A stretch of 64,000 nucleotides of DNA from contig JBHJGS010000053.1 in the NCBI GenBank assembly GCA_050331575.1, positions 1 through 64,000 on the forward strand, in the 5' to 3' direction. Both the position numbers and the translations under genes were made by a program. The stretch's first letter is position 1. Each line of letters opens with the position of its first letter. The notes under the pieces are model-generated. The model saw only the letters and a program-made list of their open reading frames with translations, was not told the origin of the DNA and searched no databases. Below, piece by piece: positions 25,824 through 34,900 of the stretch. The DNA is from JBHJGS01 sp050331575 (GTDB lineage Bacteria > Pseudomonadota > Alphaproteobacteria > Sphingomonadales > Rhodothalassiaceae).

Positions 25824-27125
25824 ATGACGCTTCCGCCCAACCACCCGCAGCGAAAAAGTCTCAATGACGAGGTGCATGCGCGCCCCTCGGAGGTTTTGGG
25901 CACACCATCGCGGCTGTCTTATCTGGTTCTGCTGACACCGGGCAGCCTGAGCGAGGCGGACTGGCAGCCCCTGGCCGCCCTGGCGCAACGCTATGAAGCG
26001 ATCCCGCCGCGCCCGGGCGCCAATCATTACAGCGGCGATTTCGGTCCATTCCGCCTGCGCTGGGAACGCCATACCGAATTCACCCGCTATACCTTCATCG
26101 CCTCGGGCATGGGGGAAAATCCGTTCGCCGATCCGGCGATCGACACGGTGCCGGATGACTGGCTGGCCGAACTGCCGGGCCAGGTGTTGATGGCCAATCA
26201 CACAGCGGTGGTGCCGCCTGGGCATGTTCCCGAGGAGATCGATCTGCTGTCGGCGCGCTATTTCTCCGGCAATGTGCTGATGGGATCGGACATCGGCGAC
26301 GGTGCGGCGCTGACCTTGAAGGATTTCCGCATCCAGGGCGACGGCTTCAGTCGGCTTTTGGTGGTCAACCGGTCGATGCCTGAGCGGCAGACCGGATTGA
26401 CGGTGCAGCGCCTCTTGGAAATCGACACCTACCGGCTATTGGCGCTGCTCGCCCTGCCCACGGCGCGCGCGCAGATCCCCCTGCTGAATGACCTGGAACA
26501 GGAATTGGCGCAGATCACCACCGCGATATCCGAGATCGGTGGCAAGGAGGAACGGCATCTCCTGGAGCGGCTGACCCGTCTGCAGGCTGAAAGCGAGAGC
26601 CGGCATGCCGCTTCCAGCTATCGCTTCTCCGCCTCGGAGGCTTATTATGCCTTGGTGCGCCGGCGCATCGAGGAGCTGCGCGAGACGCGCCATCCCGGCC
26701 TGCAGAGCCTGGAGGAGTTCACCGACCGCCGCCTCGCCCCGGCCATGAACACCTGCCAGTCCGTGGCAAAGCGCCAGGAATCCTTGTCGGTTCGGGCCGC
26801 GCGCGCCACCCAGCTTCTGTCCACCCGCGTGGAGATCGCCAGCCAGGCGCAGAATCAGAGCCTGCTGGAGGCGATGAACCGGCGCGCCAAGCTCCAGCTG
26901 CGCCTGCAACAGACGGTCGAGGGCCTCTCAGTCGCTGCGATCTCCTACTATATCGTCGGCTTGGTCGGCTACGCTGCGAAGGCGGCCAAGGCCGGCGGCC
27001 TAGGCATTGACCCGGCCCTGATCACCGGGCTGTCGATCCCGATCGTGGCTTTGGCGGTGGCTGGAGGCGTCCGCCGCATCCGCAAGCTCGTAAAACTGGA
27101 AGATCAACCCCAGGCCAGAGGCTGA
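25824..27125 (+). CDS. DUF3422 (COG4949) family membrane-anchored protein within the bch-crt unit
   Basis: A 433-residue protein of unknown function. The N-terminal opening NHPQRKSLNDEVHARP followed by LSYLVLLTPG is the family signature. A long, charged, coiled-coil-prone region (about residues 210-375) leads into two C-terminal hydrophobic helices (VAAISYYIVGLVGYAAKAA and PALITGLSIPIVALAVAGG) joined by a short loop, then a basic tail. This topology is reminiscent of CorA-type Mg2+ channels, but no GMN motif is seen. It lies 56 bp after bchO and 5 bp before crtI, so it is probably co-transcribed with pigment genes. Confidence 0.85.
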   Translation: MTLPPNHPQRKSLNDEVHARPSEVLGTPSRLSYLVLLTPGSLSEADWQPLAALAQRYEAIPPRPGANHYSGDFGPFRLRWERHTEFTRYTFIASGMGENPFADPAIDTVPDDWLAELPGQVLMANHTAVVPPGHVPEEIDLLSARYFSGNVLMGSDIGDGAALTLKDFRIQGDGFSRLLVVNRSMPERQTGLTVQRLLEIDTYRLLALLALPTARAQIPLLNDLEQELAQITTAISEIGGKEERHLLERLTRLQAESESRHAASSYRFSASEAYYALVRRRIEELRETRHPGLQSLEEFTDRRLAPAMNTCQSVAKRQESLSVRAARATQLLSTRVEIASQAQNQSLLEAMNRRAKLQLRLQQTVEGLSVAAISYYIVGLVGYAAKAAKAGGLGIDPALITGLSIPIVALAVAGGVRRIRKLVKLEDQPQARG

Positions 27126-27130
27126 CGCTC

Positions 27131-28669
27131 ATGCTCAAACGCACCGATCCCATCGATCTGCCCGGCCCCGGTCTGGACCAGGACCCGCGCCCGCACGCCG
27201 TGGTCATCGGCAGCGGCTTTGGCGGCCTGGCCGCGGCGGTTCGACTGGGCGCGCGCGGCTATCGCGTGACCGTGGCAGAAAAGCTGGATGCGCCAGGCGG
27301 GCGGGCCTATGTCTTTCGGCAAAACGGCTTTGTGTTCGACGGCGGGCCGACGATCATCACCGCCCCTTTCCTGTTTGAGGAATTGTGGGAGCTGGCAGGC
27401 AAGCGCCTGGCTGACGACATCGAATTGAAGCCGATCACGCCCTTCTATCAGATCCGCTTCGACGACGGCACCGTGTTCGACTATGGCGGCAGCCGCGAGG
27501 ATATGCGCCGCGAGATCGGGCGCATAAGCCCTGGCGACGTGGCCGGCTATGATCGTTTCATGAAGCGCAGCGAACGGCTGGTTGAGGTCGGCTTCACCCA
27601 GCTCAGCCATATTCCCTTTACCCGCTTCTTCGACATGCTGCGGATCAGCCCGGATCTGATTCGCCTGTCCGGCTACCGCACCGTTTATGGCGCGGTCGCC
27701 AGCTTTGTGAAAGATGAGCGGGTCCGGATTGCGCTGAGCTTTCATCCGCTGCTGGTCGGCGGCAATCCCTTCTCCACCACCGCGATCTACAATCTGATCG
27801 GCTTTCTGGAACAGAAATGGGGCGTGCACTTCGCCATGGGCGGCACCGGCGCGCTGGTCGAGGGTCTGGTGCGCCTGATCGAGGGGCAGGGCGGGCGGAT
27901 GCTCTACAACGCCCAGGTCGACGAGATCCTGGTCAAAGACGGCCGGGCCGCCGGCGTGCGCCTGGCCGACGGGCGCACTCTTGCCGCCGACATCGTCGTG
28001 TCCAATGCCGACCCCGCCCATGTCTATCGCCACTTATTGCCCGGCCATGTGCGCAAACGCTGGACCGACAAGGCGCTGGACGCGCGGCGCTATTCGATGA
28101 GCCTTGTGGTCTGGTATTTCGGCACGGACAAGCAATACACCGACGTGCCACACCATATGCTGGTGCTGGGCCCGCGCTATAAGGGCCTGCTGGACGATAT
28201 CTTCACGCATAAGCGCCTGGCTGAGGATTGTAGCCTGTATCTGCACCGGCCTACGGCCACGGACCCGTCGCTGGCGCCGCCGGGCGGTGATGCCTTTTAT
28301 GTGCTGTCACCGGTGCCGCATCTGGACAGCGGCACGGATTGGGACGTCGAGACTGAGCGTTATCGCCGGCTGATCGAACAGCGGCTGGAACAGACCGTCT
28401 TGCCGGACCTGTCCAAGCATGTGGTGGCGTCGCACATCATCACGCCGCGCTATTTCGAGCAGACGCTGCTGTCCCACAAGGGGGCTGCCTTTGCCATGGA
28501 GCCGCAGCTGATCCAAAGCGCCTGGTTTCGTCCGCACAATGTCTCTGAGGAAGTGAGGGGGCTTTATCTGGTGGGTGCGGGCACCCATCCAGGCGCCGGG
28601 CTGCCCGGTGTCTTGTCATCTGCGAAGGTTCTCGACAAAGTCGTTCCCGATGTACGCACCCGCGCTTGA
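27131..28669 (+). CDS. crtI: Phytoene desaturase CrtI
   Basis: A 512-residue FAD-dependent desaturase that introduces double bonds into phytoene. The dinucleotide fold VVIGSGFGGLAAAVRLGARGYRVTVAEK is followed by DAPGGRAYVF, GFVFDGGPTIIT and, at the C-terminus, the FAD contact LYLVGAGTHPGAGLPGVL, all typical of bacterial CrtI. The number of desaturation steps (neurosporene or lycopene as product) cannot be read from sequence. It follows DUF3422 by 5 bp and overlaps crtB by 20 nt. Confidence 0.96.
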   Translation: MLKRTDPIDLPGPGLDQDPRPHAVVIGSGFGGLAAAVRLGARGYRVTVAEKLDAPGGRAYVFRQNGFVFDGGPTIITAPFLFEELWELAGKRLADDIELKPITPFYQIRFDDGTVFDYGGSREDMRREIGRISPGDVAGYDRFMKRSERLVEVGFTQLSHIPFTRFFDMLRISPDLIRLSGYRTVYGAVASFVKDERVRIALSFHPLLVGGNPFSTTAIYNLIGFLEQKWGVHFAMGGTGALVEGLVRLIEGQGGRMLYNAQVDEILVKDGRAAGVRLADGRTLAADIVVSNADPAHVYRHLLPGHVRKRWTDKALDARRYSMSLVVWYFGTDKQYTDVPHHMLVLGPRYKGLLDDIFTHKRLAEDCSLYLHRPTATDPSLAPPGGDAFYVLSPVPHLDSGTDWDVETERYRRLIEQRLEQTVLPDLSKHVVASHIITPRYFEQTLLSHKGAAFAMEPQLIQSAWFRPHNVSEEVRGLYLVGAGTHPGAGLPGVLSSAKVLDKVVPDVRTRA

Positions 28670-29693
28670 CGACCGCCTCGCTCGCCCCGCCGACCATGCC
28701 CGCTGCCGTGCCATGCTGGCGGACGGCTCGAAATCCTTCCACGCCGCGGCCCGGCTTCTGCCGGACCGAGTGCGCGGGCCGGCGACCGTGTTCTATGCCT
28801 TCTGCCGGCTGGCCGATGATGCCGTCGACCATGCCTCCGACAGTGCCGAGGCGCTGGGCCATCTGCGCGAGCGGCTGACGCGGGTTTATGCCGGCAACCC
28901 GCTGGACCAGCCGGTCGATCGCGCCTTTGCCGATCTGGTGGCGCATTATCCGCTGCCCAAGGCGGTGGTGGACCTGCTGTTCGAGGGCTTCGAATGGGAC
29001 GCTTCGGGACGCTTTTATGACAGCATCGAGGAGGTGCGCGCCTATGGCGTGCGGGTGGCCGGCACCGTCGGCGTGATCATGGCGCTGTTGATGGGCGTGC
29101 GCGATCCCGCCGTGCTGGCGCGCGCGTGTGACCTGGGCATCGCCATGCAGCTGACCAACATCGCCCGCGATGTCGGCGAGGATGCCAATGCCGCCCGGCT
29201 GTATCTGCCGCGCGCCTGGCTGATCGAAGAGGGCCTGGATCCGGAGGTGTTTCTCGCGCGACCGGAGATGAGTGCGGCCCTGGGCCGGGTGATCGCGCGG
29301 CTGTTGGCAGAAGCCGACCGACTCTATCGTCGCGGCGAGGTTGGCATTGCCGCCTTGCCCGGGCCGTGCCGGCCGGCCATTGCGGCCGCCCGCCTGATCT
29401 ATGCCGATATCGGCCGGGTCATCGCCGCCAATGGCCATGACAGTGTTTCGGTGCGCGCGGTGGTGCCGTCGCGGCGCAAGCTAATGCTGATGGCGCGCGC
29501 GCTCAGCTTCCAGCGCAGCGATGGGGCGATGCTGACCGCGCAACCTCTCGCTGAGGCGCGTCCGCTTCTGGCCGCCGCGGCGGTGGATCGCGCGCCGCCG
29601 GCGGCACGCTTCGACACGCGCGTGGCCTGGGTGGTGGCGCTGTTGCAAAGGCAGGCCCGTCGGGCCGGCATGATGCCGCCGGCGCGGCGTTAG
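28650..29693 (+). CDS. crtB: Phytoene synthase CrtB
   Basis: A 347-residue head-to-head prenyl synthase joining two geranylgeranyl diphosphates to phytoene. Both aspartate-rich metal-binding motifs are visible: DDAVD near residue 50 and NIARDVGED near residue 172 followed by ARLYLPRAWL. The ATG at 28650 lies inside the 3' end of crtI. The TAG stop codon is part of the TTAGGGCA terminus of a dispersed palindromic repeat, so the last codons border an inserted element. The length remains normal for the family. Confidence 0.96.
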   Translation: MYAPALDDRLARPADHARCRAMLADGSKSFHAAARLLPDRVRGPATVFYAFCRLADDAVDHASDSAEALGHLRERLTRVYAGNPLDQPVDRAFADLVAHYPLPKAVVDLLFEGFEWDASGRFYDSIEEVRAYGVRVAGTVGVIMALLMGVRDPAVLARACDLGIAMQLTNIARDVGEDANAARLYLPRAWLIEEGLDPEVFLARPEMSAALGRVIARLLAEADRLYRRGEVGIAALPGPCRPAIAAARLIYADIGRVIAANGHDSVSVRAVVPSRRKLMLMARALSFQRSDGAMLTAQPLAEARPLLAAAAVDRAPPAARFDTRVAWVVALLQRQARRAGMMPPARR

Positions 29694-29738
29694 GGCATCT
29701 GATCAATCGTGATCGCGATTGATCAGATGACAATGCCC
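29690..29738. repeat. Dispersed palindromic element, copy 1 (supplies the crtB stop codon)
   Basis: The arms CATCTGATCAATCG (29696-29709) and CGATTGATCAGATG (29716-29729) are perfect 14-bp reverse complements around a 6-bp loop. The outer boundary is TTAGGGCA on the left and ATGCCC on the right. A second copy occurs at 55924-55975 and a degenerate half near 55099-55122. It resembles REP-type elements and can act as a transcript-end hairpin. The TAG in the left terminus is the crtB stop. Confidence 0.8.
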
Positions 29739-29921
29739 ACCGTGTCTGGGGCGCGCAACATGCGGCCCATCGTGCGCCCGCCGGTCCAGCAAGCCGGGCG
29801 AGCCGATCCGCACCAACGGATGCGTGGCGCGTGTCTGGGTGGACCGATGGGTTAGCGGCCGATAATGCCCTGGCGCCGGCGTCGACTGGCCTCATCTTGT
29901 TGTGAAAGGACTGCCGCTGGC

Positions 29922-29950
29922 TTGACCCGAGGGGCCGCGGCGGCTATGCA
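29922..29950 (+). promoter_or_regulatory. Sigma-70-type promoter for rpmJ
   Basis: TTGACC (29922-29927) and TATGCA (29945-29950) are separated by exactly 17 bp, 40 bp upstream of the rpmJ ATG. Both boxes match the housekeeping consensus at four or more positions. The rest of the crtB-rpmJ spacer (about 180 bp after the palindrome) shows nothing recognisable. Confidence 0.6.
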
Positions 29951-29989
29951 CCGGCGCTTGTCGCGCCGGATGGCTACGGGAAGAGTGTT

Positions 29990-30115
29990 ATGAAGATCAG
30001 GAATTCTTTGAAGTCGCTGAAGACGCGGCACCGGGATTGCCGGGTGATCCGGCGTCGCGGCCGCACCTATGTGATCAACAAGACCAACCGCCGCTTCAAG
30101 GCCCGCCAGGGCTGA
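29990..30115 (+). CDS. rpmJ: 50S ribosomal protein L36 (RpmJ)
   Basis: A 41-residue basic ribosomal protein: KIRNSLKSLKTRHRDC near the start, then a VIRRRGRTYVINK segment and the C-terminal FKARQG. This is the alphaproteobacterial long form lacking the zinc-binding cysteine set; a single cysteine replaces a residue that is often asparagine. The ATG at 29990 lies downstream of a good promoter, and a terminator follows the stop, so it is a single-gene transcription unit. Confidence 0.95.
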   Translation: MKIRNSLKSLKTRHRDCRVIRRRGRTYVINKTNRRFKARQG

Positions 30116-30140
30116 TCCATCGCTGCGGACTGCGGTCTTG

Positions 30141-30173
30141 GCCGGGGGGCGGGAAGCCGCGTCCCGGCTTTTT
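30141..30173 (+). terminator. Intrinsic terminator after rpmJ
   Basis: The arms GCCGGG (30141-30146) and CCCGGC (30163-30168), with further GC-rich internal pairing, are followed directly by five T residues. It begins 25 bp after the rpmJ stop and ends 19 bp before the HAD gene. Confidence 0.7.
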
Positions 30174-30192
30174 GCGTGTGGGGGGATAGGCG

Positions 30193-30816
30193 ATGCACGG
30201 ACCCGCCGAGACGATCGAGGCGGTCATCTTCGACATCGGCAATGTGCTGGTGCGCTGGGACATCCGCGCGCTCTATGCCAAGCTGATCGCCGATCCGGAG
30301 GAATTGGACTGGTTCCTTCGCACCGTTGTGACCATGGAGTGGCACAGCCAGCATGATGCCGGCCGGCCGATGGATGAGACCATCGCTGAATTGTCCGCCG
30401 CCTATCCCGCCTATGCTGAGCTGATCGCCGCCTTCAAGCCGCGCTGGACGGAAACCATTTTGGGGCCGATCGAGGGCAGCGTCGCGCTGCTGCAGCGCCT
30501 CCACACGCGCGGCGTCCCACTTTATGCGCTGACCAACTATTCGGCCGAAACCTTTCCGTTGTTCCGGCGCGACTATCCGTTCGCTGGCTGGTTCCGCGAT
30601 ATTGTGGTGTCTGGCGAGCACAAGCTGATCAAGCCGGATCCACGCATCTTCACTTTGGCGATCCAACGCTTCGAGATAACGCCGCAGCGGACACTCTTTA
30701 TCGACGACCGGCCGGACAATGTGACCGCCGGCCGCTCAGCGGGATTGCTGTGTCATCACTTCACCGGGCCGGACCGCTTGGAGGCTGCCCTGCGCCGCCA
30801 CGGTCTGTTGGATTGA
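30193..30816 (+). CDS. HAD family hydrolase (YihX-like)
   Basis: A 207-residue haloacid-dehalogenase-type hydrolase. Motif I reads FDIGNVLVRW (nucleophile aspartate at residue 14, DxG rather than DxD), motif II is ALTNYS, motif III lysine is in HKLIKPDPRIF, and motif IV is FIDDRPDNV. The YihX-like group dephosphorylates small sugar phosphates such as glucose-1-phosphate; dehalogenase activity is less likely. A GGGGGATAGG ribosome binding site precedes the ATG. Its end faces the convergent chemoreceptor gene across 6 bp. Confidence 0.88.
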   Translation: MHGPAETIEAVIFDIGNVLVRWDIRALYAKLIADPEELDWFLRTVVTMEWHSQHDAGRPMDETIAELSAAYPAYAELIAAFKPRWTETILGPIEGSVALLQRLHTRGVPLYALTNYSAETFPLFRRDYPFAGWFRDIVVSGEHKLIKPDPRIFTLAIQRFEITPQRTLFIDDRPDNVTAGRSAGLLCHHFTGPDRLEAALRRHGLLD

Positions 30817-30822
30817 CCGTCT

Positions 30823-32484
30823 CTATCGCTGCTGGACGCGGCGGACATCGTCGAAAAAGGTCAAGATGGCTTGGCGCATGTCCTGGCCCATGGCCGCCAA
30901 ATGGGCGGCATGCTCGCGTATCTGGCCGGACACATCAGCGGTGCTTTCCAATTCGCCGCGCAGGCGGCCCATACGGCTTTCCACCTGATCCGCCAAAGCG
31001 GCACTTTCCTGCACGGAGCCATTGATTTCCCCGGTGGCCTCAGATTGTTGCGCGACCGCTGAGCCGATCTCCTCAATGGCGGCATTGGCGGCTTCCAGAT
31101 CCGCAATGATCTCTGTGATCGCGGCGATGGCCGCCTCGCTGCGGGTATCGACGCCCTCAACCATCTCAGAAATCTCCCGGGTGGCATTGGCGGTCTGCGC
31201 AGCCAGCGATTTGACCTCGCGCGCGACCACAGCGAAGCCCTGACCGGCGGCGCCGGCGCGCGCGGCTTCAATGGTCGCGTTCAGGGCCAGGAGATTGGTC
31301 TTGGTGGCGATGTCGTCGATCAAGGTAACAGCGGTGCGGATTTGGCCGGCGAGGGCGGCGAAATCATGGATCCGTTCGCCTGAACGGCGCGCGCTGTCGA
31401 CGGTTTGCCCCAAGCGTTGGGCGGTTCCGGTCATATGATCCCGGATCGTGGAGACCGAGACGGTCAGCTGCTCTGAGGCACTGGCCACCGTCTGACTTTT
31501 CAAGGCGGCCTGACCGCTGAGATCCGTGACGGCCTGATTCTCTGTCAAGGCGACGTCCATGGCCTGGCCCAAGCCCGCGGACTGGCCGGCCAGCCTCTCG
31601 GTCATGGAGGCGAACTCCGCGATAATCGCCTGGCTCTGGGCATCGAACTGCGCGATCGCCGCTTCGACCGCCCGGCTGCGCTCGGCCTGCGCCTGGGTGC
31701 GGGCGCGCTCCGCCTCGGCTTGCTGCTCGACAAGGCGGCGACGCTCGGCTTCTTGCTCATTCCGGTCGGCCTCGCGTGCCAGACGGGCCTGTTCGGCGGC
31801 CTCGGCGGTGCGTCGACGATCCAGCTCGCTGGTCCGGAACTGCTCAAGCGCCTGGGCCAGCCCGCCCATTTCATTCCGGCGATCGGTGTCGCGCACCGGC
31901 GTGTCGAAATTGCCGGCCTCGAATGCCGCAGCGGCGGTGCGGAGGCGTCCCAGCGGCCCAATAATCGCCTGCAGCGCCTGCAACACCATCAGCAGGCCGA
32001 TCACCGCCATCACCGCCAATTGGGCCCGCGAAAAAATGACCACCGAGCTGATCAGCCGGTCCGCCGGCTCATCCAATGCGGCGATGGTTTCGTCCAGGTG
32101 GTGAAGGCGTTCCATGCGTTGGCCCGCCGCGTCACCAACTTGTGCCAATTGCTGCGCCAGGTTGGCGGCGCGGCCGCACAGGTCAATGACCTCTCCGCTG
32201 CCCAGGGCGGACAGGAGCATGCGGCCGGCTCCGCCCATGCGGGCCTGGCATTGGGCTGCTGCGCCGGCGACCTGCGCGGCCAGGTGATGCGCCTCGGCGT
32301 TGCGGCCGTCGTGCAAAGCGTCGCTGAGATGCTGAACGTCGCGATACAGTTCGAAGGTGATGCGGTGAAAGATCCCGCCATTGGTCAGCAGTTCGTTGGC
32401 CAGAAAGGCCGACCCGGTCAGCGCTGCTAATCCCGCGGCGACCGCCAAAAGGCGCGCTTTAACTGAGAACGAGGACACGCACAC
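30823..32484 (-). CDS. Methyl-accepting chemotaxis protein (second chemoreceptor)
   Basis: A 553-residue chemoreceptor starting with GTG. One N-terminal helix (RLLAVAAGLAALTGSAFLA), a periplasmic helical region of about 120 residues with several cysteines, a second helix (VVIFSRAQLAVMAVIGLLMVL), a HAMP segment, a glutamine- and arginine-rich coiled coil and the MCP signalling tip (TKTNLLALNATIEAARAGA) are visible. No C-terminal methylation-enzyme tether is seen. The ligand is unknown. It lies downstream of pyk on the same strand but has 121 bp of its own leader. Confidence 0.93.
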   Translation of the reverse strand: MCVSSFSVKARLLAVAAGLAALTGSAFLANELLTNGGIFHRITFELYRDVQHLSDALHDGRNAEAHHLAAQVAGAAAQCQARMGGAGRMLLSALGSGEVIDLCGRAANLAQQLAQVGDAAGQRMERLHHLDETIAALDEPADRLISSVVIFSRAQLAVMAVIGLLMVLQALQAIIGPLGRLRTAAAAFEAGNFDTPVRDTDRRNEMGGLAQALEQFRTSELDRRRTAEAAEQARLAREADRNEQEAERRRLVEQQAEAERARTQAQAERSRAVEAAIAQFDAQSQAIIAEFASMTERLAGQSAGLGQAMDVALTENQAVTDLSGQAALKSQTVASASEQLTVSVSTIRDHMTGTAQRLGQTVDSARRSGERIHDFAALAGQIRTAVTLIDDIATKTNLLALNATIEAARAGAAGQGFAVVAREVKSLAAQTANATREISEMVEGVDTRSEAAIAAITEIIADLEAANAAIEEIGSAVAQQSEATGEINGSVQESAALADQVESRMGRLRGELESTADVSGQIREHAAHLAAMGQDMRQAILTFFDDVRRVQQR

Positions 32485-32605
32485 GCTCCGTTTCTTAACC
32501 GTTCCACGACGCGCTTATGTCTTTTCCGAAAGCGCGTCTTTCCATAACATGCGCTTTTACAGAAATTATCGGTAAATAGATAATTGAACGGCTGTGATTT
32601 ACGCT

Positions 32606-34051
32606 TTAGTGATGGGACTTGAGTTCGTCGCCGGTGACCCAGGCAATGTGAAGCACGTTCGTCGCTCCCGGAGTGCCAAAAGGAACCCCCGCGGTGATCA
32701 CGATGCGATCACCGCCTTGAGTGAAATTCTGCCGCAGGGCCATGCGGCGGGCCTTGCCGATCATTTCCTCAAAACTGCCGACATCTTTCGTCTTCACCGT
32801 ATGCAGGCCCCAGACCAGCGCCAGGCGCCGGGCGGTGGCCAGTTCCGGCGTGAGCACCAGGATCGGGCTGGGCGGGCGCTGGCGCGCGGCGCGCAGGGCC
32901 GTGGCGCCGGAGGTGGTGTAGCTCACGATCGCCTTGGCACCGACGGTGCGGGCGACGAATCCGGCCGCGGTTGTGATCGCGTCTTCGGCCGTGTTGAGCG
33001 GATGCGCCGAGGCTTGCGGCCCGCTGCGCACCGGCTCCACCATGGCCTCGGCGCGCTTGATGATGCGGTCCATAACCGCCACGGCTTCTTCAGAATAGTC
33101 GCCCACGGCCGATTCTGCGGACAGCATCACCGCATCGGCGCCATCTTCCACCGCATTGGCAACGTCGGACACCTCCGCCCGGGTCGGCACCGGCGATTTG
33201 ATCATGGATTCCAGCATCTGCGTGGCGACGATGACCGGCTTGCCGGCCTCGCGCGCGGCAATGACGATGCGCTTTTGGATCATCGGCACATCCTCTACCG
33301 GCATCTCCACGCCCAGATCGCCGCGTGCGACCATGACCGCGTCGGAAATGTCGAGAATGTCCTCGATCGACTCCACCGCGCTGGGCTTTTCGATTTTGGC
33401 CATGACGCCGACGCGGCCCTTCACGATCTTGCGCGCCTCGGCAATATCGTCGGCGCGCTGCACGAAGGACAAAGCCACCCAGTCGATGTCCTGGGTCAGC
33501 ATGAAATCCAGGTCGGCGCGGTCCTTCTCGGTCAATGCCGCCAGCGGCAGAACCACATCGGGCAGATTGACCCCCTTATTGTCGGACAGCCGGCCGCCGA
33601 CCTCCACCTCGGTCTCCGCAGCGGCGGGATCGGCCTCGATCACGCGCACGCGGATTTGGCCGTCATTGATCAGCAGATGCGCTCCGGGCTTGAGCGCCTG
33701 AAAGATCTCCGGGTGCGGCAGGCCGACCCTTTCTTCATTGCCCGGCGCCGTGTCCAGATCGAAGCGAAAGCGCATGCCGCGCGACAGCATCACCGAGCCG
33801 TCGTGAAACCGCCCGACGCGCAACTTCGGGCCCTGCAGATCCGCGACAATCGCGATCGGCCGGCCGACGCGCGCCTCGACCCGGCGGATGCGCTCGACCA
33901 GCTCGGCCTTTTGCGCCTGCTCGCCATGGCTCATATTCAGCCGAAACGCATCGGCGCCGGCGCGCCACAAGGCCTCGATGCGGTCCTCAGCGGAACTGAC
34001 CGGCCCCAGCGTGGCCAGGATGCGCGCACAGCGCCGTCGTCTGTAGGTCAT
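32606..34051 (-). CDS. pyk: Pyruvate kinase
   Basis: A 481-residue glycolytic enzyme converting phosphoenolpyruvate and ADP to pyruvate and ATP. The start ARILATLGPVSS, FRLNMSHG, the catalytic lysine region VMAKIEKPSAVE, the metal and substrate motif MVARGDLGVEMP, and ATQMLESM are all present, with a C-terminal allosteric domain (AIVSYTTSGATALRAARQRP). It is divergent from the N-formylglutamate amidohydrolase gene across 81 bp. The chemoreceptor gene follows on the same strand. Confidence 0.97.
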   Translation of the reverse strand: MTYRRRRCARILATLGPVSSAEDRIEALWRAGADAFRLNMSHGEQAQKAELVERIRRVEARVGRPIAIVADLQGPKLRVGRFHDGSVMLSRGMRFRFDLDTAPGNEERVGLPHPEIFQALKPGAHLLINDGQIRVRVIEADPAAAETEVEVGGRLSDNKGVNLPDVVLPLAALTEKDRADLDFMLTQDIDWVALSFVQRADDIAEARKIVKGRVGVMAKIEKPSAVESIEDILDISDAVMVARGDLGVEMPVEDVPMIQKRIVIAAREAGKPVIVATQMLESMIKSPVPTRAEVSDVANAVEDGADAVMLSAESAVGDYSEEAVAVMDRIIKRAEAMVEPVRSGPQASAHPLNTAEDAITTAAGFVARTVGAKAIVSYTTSGATALRAARQRPPSPILVLTPELATARRLALVWGLHTVKTKDVGSFEEMIGKARRMALRQNFTQGGDRIVITAGVPFGTPGATNVLHIAWVTGDELKSHH

Positions 34052-34132
34052 GGTGTTGAAAATCCCTGTCGGCAGCGCTTGCGACCGCCCCGCCCCTTTA
34101 TGCCTGACGGCCTATAGGCTAGGACCGAAGCC

Positions 34133-34882
34133 ATGCAGATCAAAGAAAAACCCCGGCCGGAGGTGATTTCCGGTAGCGGCGCCGTGGTCATCACCTGCGA
34201 CCATGCCAGCAATGCCATACCGCCGGAGCTGGGCGGGCTGGGCCTGCCGCCTGATCAGCTGGATCGGCACATCGCCTATGATATCGGCGCGGCCGCGGTG
34301 GCCCGGCAGCTAGCGGAGCGGCTGGATGCCACGGCCGTGTTCGCGCCGGTGTCGCGTCTGGTGTGTGACGTCAACCGCGACCCGCAGCGGCAGGAGCCGT
34401 TTCCGCCGGTCAGCGACGGCATAGCCATTCCCGGCAATCAGGCATTGCAGGAGGCTGAGCGGCAGGCCCGGCTCGACGCCTTCTTCCATCCCTTTCATCA
34501 GGCGGTGGAGCAGGCGGTGGCCCGGGCGCAGGCGGTGCATGAGCGGGTGATCCTGTTCGCCATGCACAGCTTCACCCCGGTGATGGACGGCTATGAGCGG
34601 CCGTGGCAGATCGGCTTTTTGTATCAGCACGATCCGCGGCTGTTCCAGGCGTTCCGGGACGTGCTGGCGGCGCGCTATGAGTTCACCATCGGCGACAATC
34701 AGCCCTATTCCGGCTCGGAGCTTTATTACACCATGGACCGCCACGGCCAGGCCCGGGATATCCCGCAGGTGACCGTGGAGGTGCGCCAGGATCTGATTGC
34801 CGAAGGCGAGGGCCAGGCACAATGGGCCGCGATCCTGGCCCAGGCGGTGAAGGATATGGCGGGCCATCCGGCCCTGGCGTGA
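34133..34882 (+). CDS. N-formylglutamate amidohydrolase family protein
   Basis: A 249-residue member of the N-formylglutamate amidohydrolase family, which releases formate from N-formylglutamate in one route of histidine breakdown. Visible motifs are VITCDHASNAIP, the RLVCDVNRDP metal and substrate segment, HSFTPVMDG and a C-terminal VTVEVRQDLI. No hut genes are nearby. It is followed after 18 bp by the DUF1244 gene, and that pairing is common in alphaproteobacteria. Confidence 0.88.
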   Translation: MQIKEKPRPEVISGSGAVVITCDHASNAIPPELGGLGLPPDQLDRHIAYDIGAAAVARQLAERLDATAVFAPVSRLVCDVNRDPQRQEPFPPVSDGIAIPGNQALQEAERQARLDAFFHPFHQAVEQAVARAQAVHERVILFAMHSFTPVMDGYERPWQIGFLYQHDPRLFQAFRDVLAARYEFTIGDNQPYSGSELYYTMDRHGQARDIPQVTVEVRQDLIAEGEGQAQWAAILAQAVKDMAGHPALA

Positions 34883-34900
34883 GCCTCGGGAGAGCAAGGC

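Noticed and set aside
32594..34117. Plus-strand open frame of 507 codons opposite pyk
   Set aside because: Shadow of pyruvate kinase, which has every expected motif on the minus strand.
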